Shown in pieces: positions 1 through 11,497 of a stretch of 64,000 nt of DNA (position 1 is the first letter of the stretch; each line of letters begins with the position of its first letter). This stretch comes from Oscillospiraceae bacterium (GTDB lineage Bacteria; Bacillota; Clostridia; Oscillospirales; Oscillospiraceae). The notes beneath the pieces were generated by a model, which ran no database searches, was not told the DNA's origin, and worked only from the letters and a program-made list of their open reading frames with translations. The stretch lies in the NCBI GenBank assembly GCA_017458065.1, contig JAFTGD010000043.1, positions 124,001-188,000 on the forward strand, read 5' to 3'. The translations under genes were made by a program, and so were the position numbers.

Positions 1-411
1 CCATCAGAACTGATATGGACCGTCATCAACTTCTTTCTGTTGCTGTTTTTGCTGAAGCATTTTCTGTACACCCCGGTGCTGCGCTTCATGGAGGACCGTC
101 AGGCCCGCATGGATGCCAAGCTCAATGAGGAAAAGCAGGCGCAGGACAAGGTCGAGGAAAATGACGCACGGCTTCAGAGCCAGAAGGCGAAGAGCCGTGA
201 GGAAGCAAAACGCATTCTGGCCCAGTCCGGTGACGAGCTGGAGAAGCGCCATGCCGAGGCCATGAGCCAGGCCCGCGCCGCCTCCAGCCAGGTGCTGAAA
301 GACGGCGAGGCTGCCCTGAGCGAGCAGCGTGAGAAAACCGCCGAGGCACTGCGCACGGCCACACCGGAGCTGGCGGAGCTGCTGGCAAAGCGGCTGCTCA
401 ACGAGGAGTAA
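1..411 (+). CDS. atpF: ATP synthase F0 subunit b, 5' end outside the window
   Basis: This is the membrane-anchored peripheral-stalk subunit b of the F-type ATP synthase. The frame is open from base 1, so the start codon lies upstream; 136 codons remain. A hydrophobic segment (about codons 4-22, including VINFFLLLFLL) is followed by a long charged helix rich in Ala, Glu, Lys and Arg, the usual b-subunit plan. It precedes, by 42 bases, a second b-like domain fused to delta and alpha, so this operon encodes a b and b' pair as in cyanobacteria and mycobacteria. The upstream a and c subunit genes are presumably just outside the window. Confidence 0.9.
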   Translation, partial: PSELIWTVINFFLLLFLLKHFLYTPVLRFMEDRQARMDAKLNEEKQAQDKVEENDARLQSQKAKSREEAKRILAQSGDELEKRHAEAMSQARAASSQVLKDGEAALSEQREKTAEALRTATPELAELLAKRLLNEE

Positions 412-453
412 GCAGAATGCGAAAATACAGCAGAGAGGAGGGATGACCGGAAT

Positions 454-2727
<2,274 letters not shown>

Positions 2728-2740
2728 GGGGGCATAGAGC

Positions 2741-3607
2741 ATGGCAAATCTGCGAGCCATCCGTACACGCATCAAAAGCGTTGAGAATACCCGTCAGATT
2801 ACAAAATCCATGAAAATGGTCGCGGCGGCGAAGCTGCGCAGGACACAGTCGGCCTTTGCCAGCCTGCGTGCCTATGCCGACCGCAGCGGCACGCTGCTGT
2901 CCGAGGCATCGGCGGGGCTGACGGAGATTGCCAACCCCTATCTGACGCCGCACGCGGAGTGCCGTCGGGTCTGCTATGTGTTGATCGTCGGCAACCGCGG
3001 CCTGTGCGGAACCTATAACCAGAGCCTGCTGCGCTATTGCGAGGGCCTGATCCGCGAGAGTGGAGAGGACAGCTATGTGCTTGTCTGTGGCCGCTGGGGC
3101 AAGGACCTGATCGCGGCTGCCGGTCTGCAGGTGCAGGAGACCGTCGAGGTGAGTGACACGCCCACCCATGAAGAGGCGCTGGCGATTGCCGACAGACTCA
3201 AAAAGCTCTATCGGGAAGGGACCGTTGACAAAATCGTCCTGGTGTATCAGCACTATCGCTCGGTTCTGTCGCAGGTGCCGGAACAGGCACAGCTGCTGCC
3301 GCTCAAACGCGACGACGTGCAGAATGCCGAAGGCGGAACGATCTTTGAACCGGACCGCGACAGTCTGCTGAATGCCCTGCTGGACATGTACATCGGCAAC
3401 ACCGTGCACGCGGTCCTTCTGGAAGCCCGCACCGGCGAACACTCCGCCCGCATGACGGCGATGACCGCGGCGGCGGACAACACGGAAGAGCTGATCAGCG
3501 ATCTCACCCTGGAGCTCAACCATGCCCGCCAGGCGGCCATCACCACCGAGATCTCCGAGATCGCAGGCGGTGCGGAAGCACTTCGGAACAACACTGCCGG
3601 AGGATAA
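2741..3607 (+). CDS. atpG: ATP synthase F1 subunit gamma
   Basis: Gamma is the central rotor shaft of F1, coupling proton flow through the c ring to catalysis. The 288-residue product has the normal length. It starts with the canonical coiled-coil helix (MANLRAIRTRIKSVENTRQI), contains the conserved GLCGTYN region near residue 90, and ends with the second coiled-coil helix rich in Ala and Thr (TTEISEIAGGAEAL). It starts 13 bases after the alpha fusion gene and ends 3 bases before beta, so it is translationally linked in the operon. Nothing in it looks altered despite the unusual neighbours. Confidence 0.96.
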   Translation: MANLRAIRTRIKSVENTRQITKSMKMVAAAKLRRTQSAFASLRAYADRSGTLLSEASAGLTEIANPYLTPHAECRRVCYVLIVGNRGLCGTYNQSLLRYCEGLIRESGEDSYVLVCGRWGKDLIAAAGLQVQETVEVSDTPTHEEALAIADRLKKLYREGTVDKIVLVYQHYRSVLSQVPEQAQLLPLKRDDVQNAEGGTIFEPDRDSLLNALLDMYIGNTVHAVLLEARTGEHSARMTAMTAAADNTEELISDLTLELNHARQAAITTEISEIAGGAEALRNNTAGG

Positions 3608-4996
<1,389 letters not shown>

Positions 4997-5011
4997 CCGG
5001 GGGAGAGCACC

Positions 5012-5272
5012 ATGGCAAAGTGTTTTCACCTGTGCATCATGACCGCCGAGGGGACGCTGCTGGACGGGGAAGCGGAATACTGCCACATCCCCACCGCGGC
5101 CGGCTCCGTCGGCGTGCTGGCCGATCACGCGCCGATGCTCTGTGCCATGCAGGAGGGGGAGACCCTCTGCCGCATGGAGGGCGGAGAGGAAAAGACCGTC
5201 CGTCACTCCGCAGGGGTGGCGAGCGTCCGCAACAACCGCGTCACCATCCTGGCCGACCGCGCGGAGCTGTAA
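5012..5272 (+). CDS. atpC: ATP synthase F1 subunit epsilon, short form
   Basis: Epsilon normally has an N-terminal beta-sandwich that binds gamma and the c ring, plus a C-terminal helical hairpin that can inhibit ATP hydrolysis; the usual length is about 130-140 residues. This product has only 86 residues and ends after the beta-sandwich (GVASVRNNRVTILADRAEL), so the inhibitory hairpin is absent. The stop is clean and no further helix coding follows in another frame before the hairpin at 5297. Short epsilons are known in some bacteria, so this is probably natural. It is the last gene of the operon, preceded by a good ribosome site (GGGGGAGAG). Confidence 0.88.
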   Translation: MAKCFHLCIMTAEGTLLDGEAEYCHIPTAAGSVGVLADHAPMLCAMQEGETLCRMEGGEEKTVRHSAGVASVRNNRVTILADRAEL

Positions 5273-5296
5273 CGGTAAACAGAGAACAGGAAGAAA

Positions 5297-5331
5297 GCCG
5301 CTCAGGAGCATATAAAACGCTTCTGAGCGGC
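5297..5331 (+). terminator. Hairpin after the ATP synthase operon
   Basis: A 13-bp stem (GCCGCTCAGGAGC with GCTTCTGAGCGGC, one G-T pair) and a 9-base loop lie 25 bases after the epsilon stop. There is only a weak T stretch after it, so it may be a leaky terminator or an mRNA 3'-end stabiliser. Confidence 0.6.
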
Positions 5332-5374
5332 AAGTTCTATATGGTGCTTCGAAACTACAAAAGGAGAATACGAC

Positions 5375-6154
5375 ATGACGCTATCTGCGTTCTATGAAAA
5401 TATCAGGACCGGCGCCGTTTATCATGGCATTCCCATGGTCGAGGCGGTTTCCGCACTGTGTGGATCCGGCCTGCAGGGAATCTATGTGAGTCTTGACAGC
5501 ACGCGGCAGTACGCGGATGAAATCGAAGAGGTGCTCCAGAAGACGGATGCGGAGGTAACAGGGCTTCACGCGTGGATTGATTATGACGGCGGGACTGGAG
5601 CATCACATGAACTGATCGATCAGTCGGTCAGACTCGGAACAGACCATGCGCTGATCGTTCCCGTATGCACGGACCAGAACTTTGACAGGCTGATTGCGGG
5701 AATGCGGGATGCGGTTGATTACGGGGTGAGCAGGGGCGTTCGGGTCTATATGGAGGATCTGGACCAGATGGCATCGCCGTATAACAACCTTCCGGGGCTG
5801 AAGCGGTTTCTGGAAGCGATTCCGGAACTGTACTGCTGTTTCGACACTGGCAACCTGATCATGGTTCAGGAGGATGAGGTCGCCGCATTCCGGCAGCTGC
5901 AGGGCAGGATATGCGCTTTGCATCTGAAAGACCGGGGAATGACTGCGAAAAACCCCGACGATGTCGGGAAGGAAATTCGCGACGGAACTTACCGGTATCC
6001 GGTTCCGGTCGGAAGTGGATTTATCAGAATTCCCGAAATCCTGAAAATGGCGGGAGATATCCCCATGATTGTCGAGCTGTATGATTACAGCCCCGCGTAT
6101 ATGCTGGACGGGATCAGAAAGTCGCTGGAGTGGGTTCGCGAGACGACCTCATAA
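5375..6154 (+). CDS. Sugar phosphate isomerase/epimerase (xylose isomerase-like TIM barrel)
   Basis: The 259-residue product belongs to the AP endonuclease 2 / sugar isomerase TIM-barrel superfamily. These enzymes use divalent metals held by Glu, Asp and His at the barrel mouth. Candidate ligands are the Glu in VYMEDLD, the Asp in CCFDTGN, the His in ALHLKDRG and the Glu in MIVELYD, in the usual order. AAGGAG precedes the ATG. It sits alone between the ATP synthase hairpin and a strong terminator, and faces the lacI-type gene tail to tail. Its substrate cannot be told; a sugar or inositol derivative is a guess based on the neighbouring carbohydrate regulon. Confidence 0.8.
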   Translation: MTLSAFYENIRTGAVYHGIPMVEAVSALCGSGLQGIYVSLDSTRQYADEIEEVLQKTDAEVTGLHAWIDYDGGTGASHELIDQSVRLGTDHALIVPVCTDQNFDRLIAGMRDAVDYGVSRGVRVYMEDLDQMASPYNNLPGLKRFLEAIPELYCCFDTGNLIMVQEDEVAAFRQLQGRICALHLKDRGMTAKNPDDVGKEIRDGTYRYPVPVGSGFIRIPEILKMAGDIPMIVELYDYSPAYMLDGIRKSLEWVRETTS

Positions 6155-6162
6155 TTGACGGA

Positions 6163-6209
6163 AACCTCCGATACGGTGCAGAACAGACGGGCACCGGATC
6201 GGAGGTTTT
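6163..6209 (+). terminator. Rho-independent terminator after the isomerase gene
   Basis: A 17-bp stem with one mismatch (arms 6163-6179 and 6191-6207) is followed by TTTTC. It ends the isomerase transcript. Confidence 0.8.
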
Positions 6210-6230
6210 CAATATAATCGCATGATGAAG

Positions 6231-6250
6231 ACGGGTCCCGAAGGACCCGT
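6231..6250 (-). terminator. Possible hairpin terminator after the LacI gene
   Basis: A perfect 8-bp stem (ACGGGTCC / GGACCCGT) with loop CGAA lies 18 bases past the stop of the minus-strand regulator. There is no T run, so the role is uncertain. Confidence 0.35.
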
Positions 6251-6267
6251 TCACAGGAAACGCATTT

Positions 6268-7314
6268 TCAGTTTCCCTCTGTTGCTCGGAAGGGATTATA
6301 GATGTTCGCGACTGCGGGAGGAGAAGGAATATCCCGTGTTGTTCCGCCGGAGGCATAAAAAACCGGGAGAACATGAGAGCTGTTGTCAGGATGAGGATCG
6401 TCCCCGAGAATGATATCGACTGACCGCTCGGCCATTTTCAAAATCGGCTGGACAATTGTGGAGCAGAGATACATGCCATTGGCAAAATTAAGGATCCCGT
6501 CATAACCGATGATTTGCACATCCTCCGGAATGCGGACGCCTTGTTCCCGGAGGAAAGAGCAGATACGCAGCGCAAGACCGTCCGTGTTGCAGAAGATGCC
6601 GTCGAAGTCCGGCTTTCCGGCCCCGAGATGCTCCAGCAGAAAACGGTAGATCGGCGCTTCGGTCTCCTCGTCGTTGACCATAAGCATTTCATACGGGACC
6701 CCCAGACGTCTGCAGGCGGATTCAAAACCGGGACCGCGTTTATCGGCTTCACTCAGAAGCGTGGGACCGATGCGGAGAAACAGCAATTTCCTACAGCCGA
6801 GCTCCACAAGCTTTTCCGCGGCAAGCTCGCCGCCATGGAAGTTATCCGAGGAGACACAGGGGACCCAGTCGTTGAAGCGGCGGTCGATGCTCACGAGAGG
6901 GATGCCGGGATCAACTTCAATATCCGGCCGGTAGGTCAGGGCGATGATCCCATCGACCTTGTTCTGTTCGACCAGAGTAAAACTCTTCTGCTCCGCTTCG
7001 GGATCTGAATTTGTGATCATCACATGCGTCAGGTATCCGTGCCGGGTCAGACAGGAGGTGAGCTCGTCGATGAGAACAGCAAAAAAAGGATGCTTCAGCG
7101 ACGGCATCAGTAAGCCGATGCAGTTGGTCTTGTTCATCTTCAAACCGCGGGCATAGTTGTTGACGCGGTAATTGAGCTTCTCGGCGGCGGCTTCCACGCG
7201 CCGGCGGTATTCTTCCCCAACCGGGAAGCCGTTGAAAACCCTGGAGACTGTCCCAAGGGCGACGCCGGCCTCGCGGGCAACATCCTTCATGGTGGGCTGC
7301 GTACTGCGGTTCAT
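6268..7314 (-). CDS. LacI family transcriptional regulator of the sucrose regulon
   Basis: The protein has the classic LacI layout: an N-terminal helix-turn-helix plus hinge (MKDVAREAGVALGTVSRVFN, then YRVNNYARGLK) followed by a periplasmic-binding-protein-like sugar-sensing domain (TNCIGLLMPSLKHPFF, VDGIIAL). The start at 7314 (MNRSTQPTMKDV) is preferred because GAGGG lies about 10 bases upstream; an in-frame ATG at 7338 has no ribosome site. It is transcribed away from the ABC importer operon. LacI-type palindromes at 7476, 7544 and 14748 suggest it represses the importer and the hydrolase genes until sugar or a sugar derivative binds. The effector is unknown. Confidence 0.9.
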   Translation of the reverse strand: MNRSTQPTMKDVAREAGVALGTVSRVFNGFPVGEEYRRRVEAAAEKLNYRVNNYARGLKMNKTNCIGLLMPSLKHPFFAVLIDELTSCLTRHGYLTHVMITNSDPEAEQKSFTLVEQNKVDGIIALTYRPDIEVDPGIPLVSIDRRFNDWVPCVSSDNFHGGELAAEKLVELGCRKLLFLRIGPTLLSEADKRGPGFESACRRLGVPYEMLMVNDEETEAPIYRFLLEHLGAGKPDFDGIFCNTDGLALRICSFLREQGVRIPEDVQIIGYDGILNFANGMYLCSTIVQPILKMAERSVDIILGDDPHPDNSSHVLPVFYASGGTTRDIPSPPAVANIYNPFRATEGN

Positions 7315-7365
7315 CGGAGTGGATCCCTCACATGTCACTTCGGTAGTGTTGATTACAGTTATTCT

Positions 7366-7374
7366 ATTATAACA
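7366..7374 (-). promoter_or_regulatory. Extended -10 promoter for the LacI gene
   Basis: On the minus strand the sequence reads TGTTATAAT, an extended -10 element, about 55 bases upstream of the preferred start. The -35 region is poor, as is common with extended -10 promoters. An imperfect palindrome (GTTAT...ATAAC) overlaps it. Confidence 0.6.
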
Positions 7375-7475
7375 AGGCAGAGATGGAAAGAAAAGAGATT
7401 TTTACCCTGAGGGGCTTCGTCAAAATGCATTAAAATTTTGAATTGATTTTATGCAACATGTCAGAAAACCGGACT

Positions 7476-7487
7476 GAAAACGATTTC
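7476..7487. promoter_or_regulatory. LacI-type operator O1
   Basis: GAAAACGATTTC is an imperfect palindrome centred on CG, the hallmark of LacI-family operators. It lies just upstream of the -35 box of the importer promoter. Confidence 0.5.
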
Positions 7488-7501
7488 GAAAAAGGGAGCG
7501 G

Positions 7502-7530
7502 TTGACAGCAAAAATGAGCTGTGTTAAGAT
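7502..7530 (+). promoter_or_regulatory. Sigma-A promoter of the sugar ABC importer operon
   Basis: TTGACA (7502-7507) and TAAGAT (7525-7530) are separated by exactly 17 bases. The start of transcription should fall near 7537, just before operator O2. Confidence 0.8.
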
Positions 7531-7543
7531 ACCAATGTTAACG

Positions 7544-7557
7544 ATGTAACGTTTCAT
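7544..7557. promoter_or_regulatory. LacI-type operator O2
   Basis: ATGTAACGTTTCAT is a 14-base CG-centred palindrome (12 of 14 positions symmetric) just downstream of the expected start of transcription. It shares the half-site ATGAAA with the site at 14748, which supports one regulator acting on both. Confidence 0.65.
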
Positions 7558-7632
7558 GAATGGCGTTCTGGTAATGAAGAAAACATGAATGAAACGGGAC
7601 GCGAAAATCTAAAAAAGAGAAAGGAAGCAAAC

Positions 7633-8880
7633 ATGAAAAAGTACATTGCACTGCTCCTCGCGCTGGTCATGGTTTTCGCCCTGGCCTGCCCGTCCGCGTT
7701 TGCGGCACCGGTTGAAGTGACCATCTTCAACTCCAAGATGGAGATCCAGAGTCAGCTGGAGGAACTGGCGAACGAGTGGAACGCCAGCCATGATGATGTC
7801 AGCATCACGGTCTACTACTCCTCTGACACCGTCGCGGCGCACATGGCCTCCCGCTATGCTGCGAAGAACCCCTACGTCATCTCCATGGTTGATGCGAAGG
7901 ACATCTACTCCCTCGGACCCGAGCACGCTCTTGATATGAGCGACCAGGATTGGGTCAAGGACACCACCCAGGCCATCAGCGTGGACGGCAAGGTCCTCGG
8001 TTTCCCGGTCTGCGTGGAAGCCCGCGGCATTCTCTACAATGCTGACGCCATCGAGGCTGCCACCGGCGAAGCCTTCGATCCTGCTGCTGTCAAGACCACA
8101 GAAGACTTCCAGGCTCTCATCGATGCTCTGATTGCCGGCGGCATGGCGGCTCCCTGCGGCCTGCAGAAGGAAGACTGGTCTCTCGCGGCCCACTTCTTTG
8201 CATCTGTCTACGAGATGCATGATGATCCCGACGCATTCATCGCCGGCATCAAGGACGGCTCCGTCAAGCTGGCGGACGACGATGTCTTCAACGCCCTGAT
8301 GGACACCTTCGATGTCATGAAGGCCAACAACTGGATGAAGTCCGCCCCGCTCTCCGCCGTCCGTGAGGATACCGAGATGAACCTCGCTTTCGGCGACATC
8401 GCCTTCAAGTATGGCGGCAACTGGGACTGGTCCGATATCAAAGAGTTTGACGACACGGCAAATCTCGGCATGATGCCGGTTCCCAGCGCGCTCGACGGCT
8501 TCAACGACAAGCTCGTCGGCGGCGGCTCCAAGTATTTCTTCATCGACAACTCTGTCTCCGCAGAGCAGCAGGAGGCTGCCAAGGCCTTCCTGAACTGGCT
8601 GGTCTATGACGAAGCAGGTCAGGACTTCCTGGTCAATACCTGCGCACTGGTTCCCGCGTTCTCCAACATCACCCTGCCGGTCTCCGATCCTCTCGGCGCC
8701 TCTGTCAAGAGCTTCGCAGATACCGGAGCGATGGTCGGCAACTATAACTATCTGCCGGATGACCACTATGCCAAAGTCGGCATCTCCTTCCAGAAATACC
8801 TTGGCGATCAGATTGACCGCGCGGGCTTTGCCGGTGAAGTGACCGATTACTGGGCCACCGCTGAGGTCGGCGCCCACTAA
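7633..8880 (+). CDS. Sugar ABC transporter substrate-binding protein
   Basis: This is an extracellular family 1 solute-binding protein of 415 residues that delivers sugar to the permeases encoded next. A signal peptide (residues 1-24, MKKYIALLLALVMVFALACP, then SAFA) is followed by a mature start resembling other sugar-binding proteins (APVEVTIFNSKMEIQSQLEEL). The start at 7633 is chosen because AAAGGA lies upstream and the signal peptide begins there; an in-frame ATG at 7585 would put 16 charged residues before it. The single Cys at 20 is not in a good lipobox, so cleavage by signal peptidase I is likelier. Sucrose or a related oligosaccharide is the inferred ligand. Confidence 0.9.
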   Translation: MKKYIALLLALVMVFALACPSAFAAPVEVTIFNSKMEIQSQLEELANEWNASHDDVSITVYYSSDTVAAHMASRYAAKNPYVISMVDAKDIYSLGPEHALDMSDQDWVKDTTQAISVDGKVLGFPVCVEARGILYNADAIEAATGEAFDPAAVKTTEDFQALIDALIAGGMAAPCGLQKEDWSLAAHFFASVYEMHDDPDAFIAGIKDGSVKLADDDVFNALMDTFDVMKANNWMKSAPLSAVREDTEMNLAFGDIAFKYGGNWDWSDIKEFDDTANLGMMPVPSALDGFNDKLVGGGSKYFFIDNSVSAEQQEAAKAFLNWLVYDEAGQDFLVNTCALVPAFSNITLPVSDPLGASVKSFADTGAMVGNYNYLPDDHYAKVGISFQKYLGDQIDRAGFAGEVTDYWATAEVGAH

Positions 8881-8914
8881 AACGCAATAGTCCTTTCACT
8901 TATACAAACACCAT

Positions 8915-8944
8915 GCCGGGCATCAGCATGCTCTGATGCCCGGT
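8915..8944 (+). other. Intercistronic hairpin after the binding-protein gene
   Basis: An 11-bp perfect stem (CCGGGCATCAG / CTGATGCCCGG) with a 6-base loop and no T run lies between the binding-protein and permease genes. Such hairpins often stabilise the upstream message or thin out downstream transcription, giving more binding protein than permease. Confidence 0.7.
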
Positions 8945-8990
8945 CTCCCCATATGGCAAATCTGCTTGTTTTTCAGGGAAGAGAGGATTT

Positions 8991-9869
8991 ATGAAACAAA
9001 ACACATTATCCTATAAGATCAGACAGTACCTGATGTTCGGGGGTGTGGGTACAGTCCTGTTTCTGGCTGTCGTGATCGCACCGTTCCTCTATGGCCTGTA
9101 TCTGACCTTAACAAGCTGGGACGGCGTCAGCCGTGCCAAGCCGTTTGTAGGGCTGCAGAATTTCGCAGCTGCTTTTCAGGATTCAACTTATTGGCAGGCC
9201 ATGGGCCGCACCCTCATTTACTCGGTTTTCGCCGTTATTCTCATTAACATTGTCGCCTTTGCACTGGCCTACCTGGTCACCAGCGGCGTCAAGGGACAGA
9301 ACTTCTTCCGCGCAGGCTTCTTCGTGCCAAACCTGATCGGCGGTATCGTCCTCGGTTATGTCTGGCAGTTTGTCTTCAACCGTGCGTTCGTCGCCATCGG
9401 CAAGGCCATCTCCGGCGGCACTGCCGTCTCGCTCCTGGCTACACCCAACGGCGCGATGTTCGCCTTGATTCTGGTTTCGGTATGGCAGTATGCAGGCTAC
9501 ATGATGCTGATTTATGTGGCCGGATTCATGAGCGTCTCCAAGGACGTACAGGAGGCCTCTCTGATCGACGGCTGCACGCCGGCCCAGGCCATGAAGAACG
9601 TCACCATCCCCCTGATGCGCTCCAGCTTCGTACAGTGCATCTTCCTGAGCATCACGCGCTGCTTCGTCGTCTACGATGTGAACCTCTCCCTGACCAAGGG
9701 CGAGCCGTTCGGATCCTCTGTGATGGCGGCCATGCACGTGTACAATCAGGCCTTTACTTACAGAAACTTCGGTCTCGGCCAGGCTGAGGCTGTGATCCTG
9801 TTCCTGGTCTGCGCCATTGTCGGCGTGACGCAGGTGCTGGTCGGCAAGAGAGGGGAGGTTGAAGCATAA
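8991..9869 (+). CDS. Sugar ABC transporter permease, MalF/UgpA-like
   Basis: The 292-residue protein has six predicted membrane helices; the first includes LFLAVVIAPFLYGLYL. The cytoplasmic EAA loop that docks on the ATPase reads EASLIDGCTPAQAMKNVTIP, near residue 190. It forms the translocation channel with the next gene product. A ribosome site (GAAGAGAGG) precedes the ATG, and the stop overlaps the next start by one base (TAATG), so the two permeases are translationally coupled. No ATPase gene lies in this cluster, so a shared MsiK/UgpC-type ATPase from elsewhere is presumably used. Confidence 0.92.
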   Translation: MKQNTLSYKIRQYLMFGGVGTVLFLAVVIAPFLYGLYLTLTSWDGVSRAKPFVGLQNFAAAFQDSTYWQAMGRTLIYSVFAVILINIVAFALAYLVTSGVKGQNFFRAGFFVPNLIGGIVLGYVWQFVFNRAFVAIGKAISGGTAVSLLATPNGAMFALILVSVWQYAGYMMLIYVAGFMSVSKDVQEASLIDGCTPAQAMKNVTIPLMRSSFVQCIFLSITRCFVVYDVNLSLTKGEPFGSSVMAAMHVYNQAFTYRNFGLGQAEAVILFLVCAIVGVTQVLVGKRGEVEA

Positions 9870-10735
9870 TGACTGAAAACGAAAGAGCCGCGCGCAATAA
9901 AAAAATAGCCCATGTTATCATGTGGATTGTGCTCTTGGTCCTGTTTATCTGCTTCATTTTCCCGTTTATTCTGGTCGTTATCAACGTCTTTAAGAGCAAG
10001 GTAGACATCGTCGCCAATCCGCTCTCTCTGATCGGAACGCGGAAAGGCTTTACACTGGACAACTTCCCTGCTGCGATGGAGAAGATGCAGTTCTGGAAAG
10101 TGTTTGGCAACTCTCTCATCATTACCGTGTGCGCGACAGTCCTTACGATTCTGGTTTCCTCCATGACCGCGTTTGTGATCGTCCGTAACGGAAGATGGAA
10201 ATTCTGCACGCTGATCTTCTCGCTGATGATCGCGTCGATGGTCATCCCGTTCCAGGTGCTCATGCTTCCTCTGGTGTCTATCTATGGCGGTATGCTGAAC
10301 GTCCTGAACCACAGACTCACTCTGATCCTGATGCATGTGGGCTTCTCGGTGTCGATGGCGGTGTTCATGTTCCACGGGGCGATCAAGACGAACATCCCGC
10401 TGGCCCTGGAAGAGGCCGCGACGATCGACGGCTGCTCCCGCTGGCAGACCTGGTGGAAGGTTGTCTTCCCCCTGCTGAAGCCAACTATCGCGACCGTCGG
10501 CATCATCAACGCCATGGCTTACTGGAACGACTATCTGCTGCCGAGCCTGGTGCTCACAGAGAAGCCTCTTTACACCATCCCCATTGCAACGCAGGCCTTC
10601 TACGGCACCTACTCCACGGATATCGGCCTTGTTATGGCGGCCCTGCTGCTGGCCATGCTGCCGATCCTGATCCTGTATGTGTTCCTGCAGCGCTACATCG
10701 TCGAGGGCGTTGCCTCCGGCGCTGTCAAGGGCTGA
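9869..10735 (+). CDS. Sugar ABC transporter permease, MalG/UgpE-like
   Basis: This is the second channel subunit of the sugar importer (288 residues). It has an N-terminal helix (HVIMWIVLLVLFICFIFPFI), six predicted membrane segments and the EAA loop EEAATIDGCSRWQTWWKVVFP near residue 190. It overlaps the previous permease by one base. It is the last transporter component; a strong T-less hairpin follows before the yesL-type gene, so the hydrolase part of the operon may be expressed at a lower level. Confidence 0.92.
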   Translation: MTENERAARNKKIAHVIMWIVLLVLFICFIFPFILVVINVFKSKVDIVANPLSLIGTRKGFTLDNFPAAMEKMQFWKVFGNSLIITVCATVLTILVSSMTAFVIVRNGRWKFCTLIFSLMIASMVIPFQVLMLPLVSIYGGMLNVLNHRLTLILMHVGFSVSMAVFMFHGAIKTNIPLALEEAATIDGCSRWQTWWKVVFPLLKPTIATVGIINAMAYWNDYLLPSLVLTEKPLYTIPIATQAFYGTYSTDIGLVMAALLLAMLPILILYVFLQRYIVEGVASGAVKG

Positions 10736-10780
10736 TCCGGAACAGAACACGGATTCCCTATACAAACCGACAAACAGAAA

Positions 10781-10812
10781 AGATTTCCCCGCCCGGACGG
10801 GCGGGGAAATCT
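10781..10812 (+). other. Intercistronic 14-bp perfect hairpin
   Basis: AGATTTCCCCGCCC pairs perfectly with GGGCGGGGAAATCT across a GGAC tetraloop. There is no T run after it, so partial termination or mRNA processing between the transporter and the YesL/GH13 genes is likelier than full termination. Confidence 0.65.
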
Positions 10813-10867
10813 GCTATGAGCAACACAGAGAAACACGACAAAACTTGATGCGGAGGGACTGCGAACC

Positions 10868-11497
10868 GTGAGACGAATTTTTGACATGGAAAACCCGTTC
10901 TGGCAGGGGCTGAGCGTGATTGCGGACATGATGTTCCTGAACCTCGTGACGCTGCTCTGCTGCGTCCCCATCGTCACCGCCGGCGCGGCGCTGACTGCCA
11001 TGAACGATGTGGTCATCCGGATCATCCGCCAGGAAGAGGGCGGCATCCTGAAAAGCTACGGACGGGCCTTCCGGGCAAACCTGAAAAACGGCATCCTCTT
11101 CGGTCTGATCCTGCTGGCCGCGATGGGACTGCTGTATGTCGACTACCTCTGCGCGCTGGCTTACGCCGAGATGTTCCGATACGGGATCGCCGCGTTGGCA
11201 GTGCTGCTGCTGGCCTTGACGGTCTATACACTGGCGCTTCTGGCGCGGTATGACAATCCCCTCGGGAAGACGCTGAAAAACGCCGCCGTTCTGGCGGTGG
11301 CCTACTTCCCGCAGACCCTGGGGATGGTCTGCTTCACGGGGGCGTTCTGGCTGCTCTGCATCCACTTCTGGCGCTACGGAACGCCGGTGCTGTTTCTGTT
11401 TGGGTTTTCACTGCCCTGCTATATCTGTGTCCTGCTGATGCAAAAGATGTTCAGGCAGCTGGAAGAGGAAAAGGACGACGGAGGAAAAGACGCATGA
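10868..11497 (+). CDS. YesL family (DUF624) membrane protein
   Basis: The 209-residue protein matches the YesL/DUF624 family: an N-terminal FDMENPFWQGLSVIADMM segment, then NLVTLLCCVPIVTAGAALTA and four further predicted membrane helices. YesL proteins are found beside carbohydrate ABC importers and hydrolases, but their biochemical role is not established. The GTG at 10868 is chosen because GGAGG lies 10 bases upstream; an ATG at 10886 would cut into the conserved start. Its last four bases overlap the GH13 start (ATGA), so the two are coupled. Confidence 0.85.
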   Translation: MRRIFDMENPFWQGLSVIADMMFLNLVTLLCCVPIVTAGAALTAMNDVVIRIIRQEEGGILKSYGRAFRANLKNGILFGLILLAAMGLLYVDYLCALAYAEMFRYGIAALAVLLLALTVYTLALLARYDNPLGKTLKNAAVLAVAYFPQTLGMVCFTGAFWLLCIHFWRYGTPVLFLFGFSLPCYICVLLMQKMFRQLEEEKDDGGKDA

